Positions 9,326 to 16,548 of a stretch of 27,753 nucleotides of DNA are shown in pieces. The DNA is from JBGPJM01 sp041485385 (GTDB lineage: Bacteria > Planctomycetota > Phycisphaerae > Phycisphaerales > UBA1924), in NCBI GenBank assembly GCA_041485385.1, contig JBGPJM010000039.1, positions 1-27,753 of the forward strand. The letters run 5' to 3'. Each line of letters starts with the position of its first letter. Position 1 is the first letter of the stretch. Below the pieces are notes generated by a model. The model searched no databases. It saw only the letters and a list, made by a program, of their open reading frames with translations, and was not told the origin of the DNA. Made by a program: the position numbers and the translations under genes.

Positions 9326-9838
9326 TCAGGGCTTCGCGGTGCCGCCGGCGGGCCCGATGGGCGGCAGGAGGCTGGGGGCTTCATTCCATATGTCCGCGAT
9401 GCACCGCCACTGCCCGTCGGCGTCTTTCCGCCAGATCGAGACGCCCTTGGCATGGATGGTCCGGATCGCTCCGTCGGGGCCGGGCACGTGGTAACGGCTG
9501 CGGCCGAACGCGTACGCCAGATCGGCGCCGGCGGCCACCTCCACCCGATCGGTGTCCCATTCGACGCTGAAGCCGGGGATCTGAAAGCTGCTCGAGATGT
9601 ACGTGCGGATCGCGGTCTTGCCGACGACGGGAGCCTCGCCCGGAGGGAACATGATCGCGTCTTCGGCGACAAAGGACACACTCTTCTCGACATCCCTGCC
9701 AAGCGCGGCCCGGCTCCATGCCTGGTCGGAGGCCGCCACGGCCTGTCGCTCCGCGTGAAGATCGGGGCAGCGCATGGAACACGCCGTCAGGAAGGGCAGC
9801 ATCGCTGACGACGCGGCGAAAACCCGCAAGGCCTTCAT
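9326..9838 (-). CDS. SnoaL-like / DUF4440-type lipoprotein
   Basis: This 170-residue protein begins with a lipoprotein signal (MKALRVF..., lipobox LTAC, Cys20), so it is predicted to be anchored to a membrane facing the periplasm. The rest matches the NTF2/SnoaL-like cone fold seen in DUF4440 and ketosteroid-isomerase-like proteins: an N-terminal helix with DQAWSRAALGRD, FVAEDAIMFPPGE, a helix around KTAIRTYISSSF, and strands ending in GVSIWRKDADGQWRCIADIWNE. These proteins bind small hydrophobic ligands or act as isomerases, and no substrate can be assigned here. ATG 9838 is preceded by GCGGAGA at acceptable spacing. A much longer frame extends upstream to 10723, but the signal peptide argues for this start. 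It is divergent from the lipoprotein gene at 10229. Confidence 0.85.
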   Translation of the reverse strand: MKALRVFAASSAMLPFLTACSMRCPDLHAERQAVAASDQAWSRAALGRDVEKSVSFVAEDAIMFPPGEAPVVGKTAIRTYISSSFQIPGFSVEWDTDRVEVAAGADLAYAFGRSRYHVPGPDGAIRTIHAKGVSIWRKDADGQWRCIADIWNEAPSLLPPIGPAGGTAKP

Positions 9839-10228
9839 CACTGGTTCTCCGCTTCGAGCATGATTCCGGGGTCCGTGCCATGCACGGTACGCGATCTCCC
9901 GGATCCGGGTCCGCGGATGACCTGAACGGGCTAGCCTGAGCGGGTGTGTGCGCGGGCGGAGGGCGCGGCGAGCGCCCGCGCACTCCCCCACTCTGGTCAC
10001 GACGGATGATGCCTTTTTTCCGGCGTGCGCGGTCTGGCTGGTGCGCGCCATGCCCGCGTCGCGCGACGGTATCGTCGCATTCTGCAGGTCCGGCCGCGTT
10101 TCCTCTTGACATGCTCGTGATGCTCTCGTACGTTCGACTCTGCGTAATGAGTCGTGCGCCCCACTGGGGCCGCGGGGACGGCGGCGTGTCATGGCGACAT
10201 CGCGGGTACGGGCGCGGAACACACGTTG
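9839..10228. other. Divergent intergenic region
   Basis: This stretch lies between the divergent starts of two lipoprotein genes. It has no credible gene; the short frames in it are low-quality. The best feature is a promoter-like pair at 10106-10134 pointing right. The long open frame on the minus strand here is only the upstream extension of the SnoaL-like gene. Confidence 0.55.
10106..10134 (+). promoter_or_regulatory. Candidate sigma70 promoter
   Basis: A perfect TTGACA (10106-10111) is followed after 17 bases by TACGTT (10129-10134), which keeps three of six -10 consensus positions. It lies about 95 bases before ATG 10229 and could drive the lipoprotein and metzincin genes. The -35 box is convincing and the -10 box only fair. 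Confidence 0.45.
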
Positions 10229-10663
10229 ATGAACCGCTGGCTGAGGGCCAGAGTCGCGCTTGCCGCGGCGTGCGTCGGGCTCACCGGCTGCGGTGCCGGA
10301 GGGAGCGGGAGAGCAGAGGGCCCCGGAACGGGAAGGCGCTCGGACATGCTGCGCATCACGGTCGTGTTTCGGCACGGGTTTGAGGACGAGCCGGTGCTGC
10401 TGCGCATCGACGGGAAGACCGTGATGGACAAGGAGCATGTGCGGACGCGCATGCAGATCGACCGCGCCGACGCGGTGGATGTAGAGCTGGAGAAGCCGGG
10501 GGCGTCGCACACGTTCGGGGTGGAACTGGGCGGGCGCGGGCGGACGCTGGCGGGGGAGCTGGTTCTCCCCGAACCGGGGACGGTGTTCATCGACCTGGAC
10601 GGGCACGGCGCGGCGACGGCGATGCGCCTGTCGTACGTCGCCGGCGTGCACGGGGATCTCTGA
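10229..10663 (+). CDS. Small lipoprotein of unknown function
   Basis: This 144-residue protein has a clear lipoprotein signal: MNRWLRARVALAAACVGLTGC with lipobox LTGC. A Gly/Ser-rich linker follows, then a ~100-residue beta-rich domain (MLRITVVFRHGFEDEPVLLRIDGK, then DAVDVELEKPG, then PGTVFIDLDGHGAATAMRLSYV). The strand pattern suggests a small beta-sandwich. I do not recognise the family. A longer frame begins at 10154, but the lipoprotein signal fixes the start at 10229. The ribosome site (GCGGAA) is weak. It lies 83 bases before the metzincin-like gene on the same strand, so joint transcription is plausible. Confidence 0.75.
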   Translation: MNRWLRARVALAAACVGLTGCGAGGSGRAEGPGTGRRSDMLRITVVFRHGFEDEPVLLRIDGKTVMDKEHVRTRMQIDRADAVDVELEKPGASHTFGVELGGRGRTLAGELVLPEPGTVFIDLDGHGAATAMRLSYVAGVHGDL

Positions 10664-10746
10664 CAAGCATCCGCGGCGACCGCACGGCGGACCGGCGCGA
10701 GCCGGACGGTGCGGGCTCCGCACCTATCCGAAGGGAGTTGGTTCCG

Positions 10747-13032
10747 ATGGCTGAGCATATCCTGGTAGGAGTCGACACGGACCTTCTTGAGGACCTCGAC
10801 GAGTTGACGGAGCCGAAGCCGTTGGTGGATCGGGAGACTCGCGGTGCGGGGGCCGCGCCGGGGATCGCGCCGCTGCCGAGCATCCCGATCCTGCCGGTCC
10901 TGGTCACGGTGAGCGGGCGGTACGAGGTGGACCGGCTGATCAGCCTGCCGACGCCGATCCCGGTGCCGTCGCCGATCCCGATCCCGGTGCCGCACCTCCC
11001 GGCCGGGTCGCCGCAGTTGCCGACGGTGGAGGAGGAGGGAGAAGGGGCGGCGGCGCTGATCCCGCACCCGCTGCTGCTGCACGAGACGCTGTTCCTGGAT
11101 GTGGACGGGCGGTACCCGCAGAACACGGCCAGCGGCGACATCCAGCTGCGGCTGACGACCAGCGTGCACTGGATCGCGCGGCTGCGCCGCGTGACGGCCA
11201 ACCAGTGGCACGGGTCGATCTGGTACAAGGACGGGGCCACGGCGTCGTTCCCGTACACGACGGTGGACATCCGCGTGAACAACGCGCTGTCGCCGGCGAC
11301 GCGGACGGCGACGGCGACGTTCAGGGGCCCGGGCGTGCCGAGCCGCACGAGTACGCTGCGGTACAGGTCGAGGGCGTTCCGGACGGTGGACTTCGAGATC
11401 GACTGCGCCGCGGGGGCGACCCCGGTGCTGCAGATCGACACGCACGCGCACCCGAACCGGCCGCCGACGCTGCCTGCGGAGACGCTGACGGTGCAGAAGG
11501 TGTTCGAGAGGGCGGGGTTCACGGTGACGACGTCGTCGGGGGGGAACATCGTGCCGCTGTCCCTGGCGGGGGCCAACGCCAAGTGGAGCGACACGGAGAT
11601 GCACGACGCGATGCAGGTGTACTGGTCGAAGTTCGCCAACAAGGCGCAGTGGGCGATGTGGGTGTTCATCGCCTCCCTGCACGAGCAAGGGACAAGCCTG
11701 GGCGGGATCATGTTCGACGACATCGGGCCCAACCAGCGGCAGGGGACGGCGATGTTCGTGGACTCGTTCATCAAGAACGCGCCCCCGGGTGACCCGTCCC
11801 CCGCGGCGTGGGCGGCCCGGATGAAGTTCTGGACGACGTGCCACGAGATGGGGCACTGCTTCAACCTGGCGCACTCGTGGCAGAAGTCGCTGGGGACGCC
11901 GTGGATACCGCTGGTCAACGAGCCCGAGGCGCGGAGCTTCATGAACTACCCGTACAACGTGGTCGGGGGCACCTCGGCGTTCTTCGGCGACTTCCAGTAC
12001 CGGTTCTCCAACGCCGAGCTGCTGTTCATGCGGCACGCGCCCGAGCGGTTCGTGGAGATGGGCAACGCGCTGTGGTTCGACCACCACGGGTTCCAGCAGG
12101 CGGAAACCTCGGCGGAGCCGGGGCTGGCGCTGGAGCTGCGGGTGAACCGGCCGAAGCCCTCCTTCGAGCACCTCGAGCCGTGCGTTGTCGAGCTCAAGCT
12201 CACGAACATCAGCGCCGAGCCCAAGCTGGTCCGCGACCGGATCCTGAGCGACCAGGCCAACGTGACGCTCATCGTGAAGAAGGACGGGCAGCCCGCCCGG
12301 CAGCTGACGCCCTACGCCAGCTACTGCTACAAGCCCCACACGCTGGTGCTGATGCCGGGCGAGTCGGTGTACGAGTCGGCGTACGTCTCCAGCGACCGCA
12401 AGGGGTGGCTGATCTCGGAGCCGGGGAACTACACCGTGCAGGCGCTGGTGCGGATCGCCGAAGAGGACATCGTCTCGGTCCCGCTGCGGGTGCGTGTCGA
12501 GCCGGCCCGCGGGTTCGACCAGGAGCTGATCGCGCAGGACTACTTCAGCGACCAGGTCGGGCGGGTGATGGCCTTCGACGGGTCCAACGTGCTCGAGGAC
12601 GGCAACAAGGTACTGCACGACGTGGTAGAGCGCCTGCCGGGGAGCAAGGTGGCGCTGCACGCGCGCGTGGCCCTGGCGTGCGCGCTGGCCGGCACCAGCA
12701 AGGTGCTGGAGGTGGGCAACGGCAAGGCGACGGCGCGGGCGAGCGGCGAGGCCAAACCGAAGATCCGGGTGGTGAAGCCCAGCCCCGACAAGGCGCGGGA
12801 GCTGTTCGACGCCGCGCTGACCAAGGACTCGAACGTGGCCGCGCAGTCGCTGGGGCACATCGACTTCAACTACTACCTCTGCAAGTTCGCGGAATGGCTG
12901 GCGAGCGAGGGCGCCAAGACGGAGGGCGCGGCGGTCCTGGACAAGGGGATCGAGACGCTGACCAAGAGGAAGGTGCTGGACCGCGTGGTCAAGGAGGTCA
13001 AGGACCGGCGCGATGCGCTCAAGAAGAAGTAG
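10747..13032 (+). CDS. Metzincin-like zinc metalloprotein without signal peptide
   Basis: This 761-residue predicted zinc protein starts at ATG 10747, nine bases after AAGGGAG. The N-terminus (MAEHILVGVD...) has no signal peptide. A proline-rich stretch (PIPVPSPIPIPVPHLP) occupies about residues 60-80. HEMGHCFNLAH at residues 366-376 is an extended HExxHxxNxxH zinc motif, with Asn where metzincins usually have Gly. Met399 in SFMNYPYN fits the Met-turn. Residues ~450-590 look like beta-sandwich domains (VVELKLTNISAEPKLV; ESVYESAYVSSDRKGWLISEPGNYTVQALV). The last ~170 residues are alpha-helical and Lys-rich, perhaps helical repeats. Zinc binding is well supported; peptidase activity and substrate are inferred. 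Without a secretion signal it may act in the cytoplasm or leave by another route. A strong terminator follows. Confidence 0.85.
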   Translation: MAEHILVGVDTDLLEDLDELTEPKPLVDRETRGAGAAPGIAPLPSIPILPVLVTVSGRYEVDRLISLPTPIPVPSPIPIPVPHLPAGSPQLPTVEEEGEGAAALIPHPLLLHETLFLDVDGRYPQNTASGDIQLRLTTSVHWIARLRRVTANQWHGSIWYKDGATASFPYTTVDIRVNNALSPATRTATATFRGPGVPSRTSTLRYRSRAFRTVDFEIDCAAGATPVLQIDTHAHPNRPPTLPAETLTVQKVFERAGFTVTTSSGGNIVPLSLAGANAKWSDTEMHDAMQVYWSKFANKAQWAMWVFIASLHEQGTSLGGIMFDDIGPNQRQGTAMFVDSFIKNAPPGDPSPAAWAARMKFWTTCHEMGHCFNLAHSWQKSLGTPWIPLVNEPEARSFMNYPYNVVGGTSAFFGDFQYRFSNAELLFMRHAPERFVEMGNALWFDHHGFQQAETSAEPGLALELRVNRPKPSFEHLEPCVVELKLTNISAEPKLVRDRILSDQANVTLIVKKDGQPARQLTPYASYCYKPHTLVLMPGESVYESAYVSSDRKGWLISEPGNYTVQALVRIAEEDIVSVPLRVRVEPARGFDQELIAQDYFSDQVGRVMAFDGSNVLEDGNKVLHDVVERLPGSKVALHARVALACALAGTSKVLEVGNGKATARASGEAKPKIRVVKPSPDKARELFDAALTKDSNVAAQSLGHIDFNYYLCKFAEWLASEGAKTEGAAVLDKGIETLTKRKVLDRVVKEVKDRRDALKKK

Positions 13033-13076
13033 CGGCGGCGGATGAGCGGGGAGGGGATGTCCCGGAGACACACTGC

Positions 13077-13120
13077 GGGGTCGGCGCCAACGTGAGTGGT
13101 CGGCGCCGGCCCCTTTTTTT
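13077..13120 (+). terminator. Rho-independent terminator of the metzincin gene
   Basis: A 12-bp stem, GGGGTCGGCGCC (13077-13088) with GGCGCCGGCCCC (13102-13113), has one T-G wobble and a 13-base loop. Seven Ts (13114-13120) follow immediately. The hairpin starts 45 bases after the stop codon at 13032. Confidence 0.9.
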
Positions 13121-13178
13121 GGGGGTGAGGATGGATCTCATGCAGAGACGCGCGGGCTGGGGATTCGAGAGCGCGCAG

Positions 13179-13233
13179 AAAAACGGCCTCCTTGCTGATT
13201 GGGTGCTTTCGCATCACCATTCGCAAGGAGGCC
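13179..13233 (-). terminator. Rho-independent terminator of the PRC-barrel gene
   Basis: GGCCTCCTTGC (13185-13195) and GCAAGGAGGCC (13223-13233) form a perfect 11-bp stem with a 27-base loop that can fold further. On the minus strand the stem is followed after one base by five Ts (AAAAA at 13179-13183 on +). It faces the + strand terminator at 13077-13120, so the two genes are insulated. Confidence 0.8.
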
Positions 13234-13271
13234 AAGGTCGGAGTCTCGATCTCCGGAGGGAGTTTCCGCGG

Positions 13272-13298
13272 AACGCGGGGCGATCATGGCCCCGCGTT
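13272..13298 (-). other. Second hairpin downstream of the PRC-barrel gene
   Basis: AACGCGGGGC (13272-13281) and GCCCCGCGTT (13289-13298) form a perfect 10-bp stem with a 7-base loop, just after the stop at 13314 of the minus-strand gene. No T-run follows on either strand. It may stabilise the 3' end or assist the terminator at 13179-13233. Confidence 0.6.
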
Positions 13299-13313
13299 GC
13301 TATCCCGGGCTAC

Positions 13314-14894
13314 TCAGCGCTTCTCCCAGGCGGGGTGGTTGTCCTCGTTGAGGATGACGGTGCGCTTGCCCTTGTTGTCGACCGACTTGGCGAGCCAGAA
13401 GGACTTGCCGTTGATGGTGGTGCGGCAGGCCTCGATGGTCACCTGGTCGCCGGCGGCGAAGGGGAAGGTCTGCTTGTCCATGTACCAGGCCGGGCCCAGC
13501 AGGATGGTCTGCTGCTCGCCGCCGGGCTTGAGCGTGATGGCCCGGGCGGGCGTAACGCCGCCCTCGAGGGTGACGTCGGTGATCTCGACGACCTTGCCCG
13601 AGAGGGTGGTGGCGGAGTTGCGTTCGATGGCGGAGAGGACGCGCCCTTTGGCGGACCAGGCATTCGCGTCGCCGGCCACGGCAACGGTGGCCGGTCTGGC
13701 GGGCTCGAAGGCGGGCACGGGGACGTTGTAGGCGTTGTAGACCATGCCGGCGACCGAGCCGCTGCACAACGTGGTGAGGTCGGAGGGTGTCTCGGGGCTG
13801 GCGAGAATCATGTCCTTGGTGGCGTCGACGTGCAGGGCGCCGTCGAGCCCGACGGAGGAGACCGACCAGGGAACGAGCCGCTTGGTGTCGGCGATGCCCA
13901 GGAAGTTCTGGTTGGGGTCGATCGAGATGAAGGCGACCTGGCCCGACTCGCGGTCGAGGATGATGTCGTTGACGGTGCCGGTCTCGTTGTTCTGAGCGAG
14001 AACCTTGGCGCCGCGGAGTGTGCTGAGGAGCATGAACCTCCAGTAGGAGGCGTTGTAGCTGCGCCCATCGACGTCGATGGTGCGGAGGGCCCAGCGGGGC
14101 GCACCGTCCTTGTCGCGCAGGTCGAGGGTGCGTTTGTCGGCGCGGATACGGGTGGCGATGAGAAGGTCGTTCTCGCGCGGGGAGGAGTACCCGTCGATCG
14201 TGACGTTCTCGCCGCGCATCGGCGGCAGGCCGCTGCCGTTCACGTACCACGACGGGCCGAGGGCGGCCCTGGAGGCCTTGCCGCCCGAGTCGATCGTGAC
14301 GATCACCTGCTCGCCGTAGTTGCCGACGTGCACGCGTTCGACACTGGTGATCTTCCCTTCGAGGTGGCCGCGCTTCAGGTCGGTCAGTTTCTCGCCGGTG
14401 TAGGGGTCGCAGGCCGCCGCGGCGTCCTCGGACATCTTCCGGCGGAGGTCGACGTCCCCGTCCTTGCCGGGCTCGGACATCGAGGGCCAGAGGTCGGCCG
14501 AGAACTCGGGGAACTGCTTGAGCTGCTCGGGGGTCGAGGCCAGCAGGAACTGCTCCTTGGTTGGCTCCCAGCGGAACGAGCCGAAGGGAAGGGCGATGGC
14601 CCTGCCGCCCAGACCGAGGGTCGTGCCGGTCTTGATGACGATGTACTGGATGCGCCCCGAGCCGCGGTCGAGGATCAGGTCGGAGACGTTCGCGATCTCC
14701 TTGCCGTTGTCATCGGCGACCTTACGGTCGCTGAGCCATTTCGAGGATCGGAAGTCGAGACCCGGGCGGAGCTGCGGCGCGGTGGTGGTCTTCCGGGCGT
14801 TCGAGTCGGATTGCGCGGTGCACGGCATGGCGGTGCCCGCCGCGAGGACAAGGGCCAGGGCGGAAAGGAGCCTGAAACGGGCGCTGGGATTCAT
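13314..14894 (-). CDS. Exported protein with duplicated PRC-barrel-like and OB-like segments
   Basis: This 526-residue protein has a signal peptide of about 28 residues (MNPSARFRLLSALALVLAAGTAMPCTAQ) and is predicted periplasmic or extracellular. The body reads as an A-B-A-B duplication. A segments (~50-120 and ~280-350) look like PRC barrels: SKWLSDRKVADDNGKEIANV with DLILDRGSGRIQYIVIKTG, and FMLLSTLRGAKVLAQNNETG with DIILDRESGQVAFISIDP. B segments (~175-250 and ~425-500) pair LEGKITSVE...LGPSWYVNG...GENVTIDG with LSGKVVEITDV...LGPAWYMDK...GDQVTIEA, a likely small beta-barrel. PRC barrels usually mediate binding; no enzyme motif was seen. ATG 14894 is preceded by AGGAG at good spacing. The precise role is unknown. 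Confidence 0.85.
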   Translation of the reverse strand: MNPSARFRLLSALALVLAAGTAMPCTAQSDSNARKTTTAPQLRPGLDFRSSKWLSDRKVADDNGKEIANVSDLILDRGSGRIQYIVIKTGTTLGLGGRAIALPFGSFRWEPTKEQFLLASTPEQLKQFPEFSADLWPSMSEPGKDGDVDLRRKMSEDAAAACDPYTGEKLTDLKRGHLEGKITSVERVHVGNYGEQVIVTIDSGGKASRAALGPSWYVNGSGLPPMRGENVTIDGYSSPRENDLLIATRIRADKRTLDLRDKDGAPRWALRTIDVDGRSYNASYWRFMLLSTLRGAKVLAQNNETGTVNDIILDRESGQVAFISIDPNQNFLGIADTKRLVPWSVSSVGLDGALHVDATKDMILASPETPSDLTTLCSGSVAGMVYNAYNVPVPAFEPARPATVAVAGDANAWSAKGRVLSAIERNSATTLSGKVVEITDVTLEGGVTPARAITLKPGGEQQTILLGPAWYMDKQTFPFAAGDQVTIEACRTTINGKSFWLAKSVDNKGKRTVILNEDNHPAWEKR

Positions 14895-15255
14895 GCGGGG
14901 TTCTCCTGATTCGGGTGCGGCGTGAAGGGGCGACGCCGCCCACCCGCGCGGTGCGCGGAGGGCGTGTTCCTAACACTTGGCCTCGGACATTGGGTGGCGG
15001 TGAAGACCGGATGAAACCGGCCGTCATACCGGCGGCATCGGCGCCAGCGCCGGGACGGGCGCCCAGGACGGCCTTCCCCCCCGGGAGCTTCGTGTATGGT
15101 TCATCGGGCGATGATTCGCGGGCAAGAGAATAATGCGGCAGGGACTGCGCTGTTCATGCTCCGGTCGAAGGTGTGCGCCGAAGCTTGGATGATGAGATCA
15201 GGCTATTTCAAAATCCAATTTTGAAATAGCCGGCCTGTGGTCTATCCTTCCTGCG
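14895..15255. other. Divergent intergenic region carrying an AT-rich palindrome
   Basis: This stretch separates the divergent starts of the PRC-barrel gene and the AAA_14/DUF4143 gene. It contains no credible gene. An AATAAT at 15129-15134 has no matching -35. The only strong structure is the palindrome at 15201-15231, much more AT-rich than its surroundings. Confidence 0.6.
15201..15231. promoter_or_regulatory. Perfect 14-bp palindrome, candidate operator of the ATPase gene
   Basis: GGCTATTTCAAAAT (15201-15214) and ATTTTGAAATAGCC (15218-15231) are exact inverted copies separated by CCA. The element ends 24 bases before ATG 15256, where a core promoter would lie. No T-run or nearby gene end suggests a terminator, so an operator or a 5' RNA hairpin is more likely. 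The AT-rich core is foreign to the G+C-rich context. The binding factor is unknown. Confidence 0.7.
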
Positions 15256-16425
15256 ATGATCGAGCGGGATCTCCAGCCCCGGTTCCGGCACGCCGCCAGG
15301 TCGTTCCCGGTGGTCACGGTCACCGGGCCGCGCCAGAGCGGCAAGTCGACGCTGTGCCGGGCGCTGCTGCCGGAGCGGCCGTACGCGAACCTGGAGGAGC
15401 CGGACACGCGTGCGTTCGCGGCGGACGACCCTCGCGGGTTCCTGGCGCAGTTCCCGGATGGGGCGATCATCGACGAGGTCCAGCGTTGCCCGGAGCTGCC
15501 GTCGTACCTCCAGCCGCTGGTGGATGCCGATGCCCGGCCGGGGCGGTGGATCCTGACGGGCTCGCAGAACCTGGGCCTCCTGGCCTCGGTCAGCCAATCG
15601 CTGGCGGGGCGGTCGGCGGTGCTGCATCTGCTGCCGCTGGCATGGAGCGAGGTGCTGCGCTTCAAGAAGCACCCGGCATCGCTGGACGAGGCTCTGCTGA
15701 CAGGCGGCTACCCGCGGATCCTCGACAAGCGGCTGGAGCCGGCCGAGTGGCTCGGGGCGTACGTGGCGACGTACCTCGAGCGTGACGTACGGAACCTGTC
15801 GAACATCGGCGACCTGGCGGCGTTCCAGCGGTTTGTCCGGCTCTGCGCCGGGCGGACGGCCCAGCTCCTCAACTTCTCGGCGCTCGCGGCGGACGCGGGC
15901 GTCTCGCAGCCGACGGCCAAGGCCTGGCTGTCGATCCTGGAGGCGACCTTCATCGCCTTCCGGCTCCAGCCGTGGCACGGCAACCTCGGCAAGCGGCTCA
16001 CCAAGGCGCCCAAGCTTCATTTCTACGACACGGGCCTGGTGTGCTGGCTGCTGGGGATCCGCGAAGGGACGCAGCTGAGGAGCCACCCACTGCGCGGGGC
16101 GATCTTCGAAACGTGGGTCGTCGCGGAGATCCTGAAGCGCCGCACGAATCGCGGCGAGGCGACCGGCCTGTACTTCTACCGCGATGCGCAGCAGGTCGAG
16201 GCGGATGCGCTGATCGAGGCGCCGGGGCGGTTCACGCTGGTCGAGGCGAAGGCCGGGGAAACGGTCACGGACGATCTGTTGGCGGGCGTGCGCCGGGTGG
16301 GCGAGGTGCTCGCCGGGCGCGGCAAGGTCGAGTCGCTGGCGGTGATCGGCGGCGGAACAGCGCAGAAACGGGCGGGCGTGACGGTCGTGCCGTGGCAGGG
16401 CCTGCATGAGGTTGCGGGGGTATGA
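15256..16425 (+). CDS. AAA_14 / DUF4143 family ATPase
   Basis: This 389-residue cytoplasmic P-loop ATPase has Walker A GPRQSGKST at residues 24-32, Walker B AIIDEVQR at 70-77 and a sensor-like WILTGSQN near 102. The DUF4143 half follows: YVATYLERDVRNL, then a winged-helix-like segment (NFSALAADAGVSQPTAKAWLSILE), then IFETWVVAEILKR. The C-terminus reads VEADALIEAPGRFTLVEAKAGE, reminiscent of a PD-(D/E)xK nuclease core. Length and order match the family, which is widespread and frequently exchanged. Its biological role is poorly known. The start has no purine-rich ribosome site (CCTTCCTGCG precedes ATG), so a leaderless or structured mRNA is possible. A perfect palindrome lies 24 bases upstream. 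It converges with the metzincin gene. Confidence 0.92.
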   Translation: MIERDLQPRFRHAARSFPVVTVTGPRQSGKSTLCRALLPERPYANLEEPDTRAFAADDPRGFLAQFPDGAIIDEVQRCPELPSYLQPLVDADARPGRWILTGSQNLGLLASVSQSLAGRSAVLHLLPLAWSEVLRFKKHPASLDEALLTGGYPRILDKRLEPAEWLGAYVATYLERDVRNLSNIGDLAAFQRFVRLCAGRTAQLLNFSALAADAGVSQPTAKAWLSILEATFIAFRLQPWHGNLGKRLTKAPKLHFYDTGLVCWLLGIREGTQLRSHPLRGAIFETWVVAEILKRRTNRGEATGLYFYRDAQQVEADALIEAPGRFTLVEAKAGETVTDDLLAGVRRVGEVLAGRGKVESLAVIGGGTAQKRAGVTVVPWQGLHEVAGV

Positions 16426-16476
16426 CGTTCGAGCGGGGCGGTGGGCGCTCGCCTTGTCGGGATCGGAAAACGCCGA

Positions 16477-16501
16477 CGGCTCGGAACGGGTGTCCGAGCC
16501 G
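16477..16501 (-). terminator. Possible terminator between convergent genes
   Basis: CGGCTCGGA (16477-16485) and TCCGAGCCG (16493-16501) form a perfect 9-bp stem with a 7-base loop between two convergent genes. On the minus strand TTTT occurs six bases after the stem, so it may end the metzincin mRNA. The T-run is short and displaced, so this is moderate support. Confidence 0.5.
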
Positions 16502-16548
16502 CGCGGCGTATTTCGGGATAGGGCGAAGGGTCGGCCGGGTGCCGGCGT

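Noticed and set aside
10189..13071. 960-residue open frame on the minus strand
   Set aside because: It runs antisense to the metzincin-like gene, which has a ribosome site, zinc motif and terminator. The antisense reading is Arg/His/Pro-rich without a fold, a common shadow in GC-rich DNA.
11808..14909. 1,033-residue open frame on the plus strand
   Set aside because: It overlaps the metzincin gene in another frame and the PRC-barrel gene antisense, and crosses both terminators. Composition is Gly/Ala/Arg-rich with no motif.
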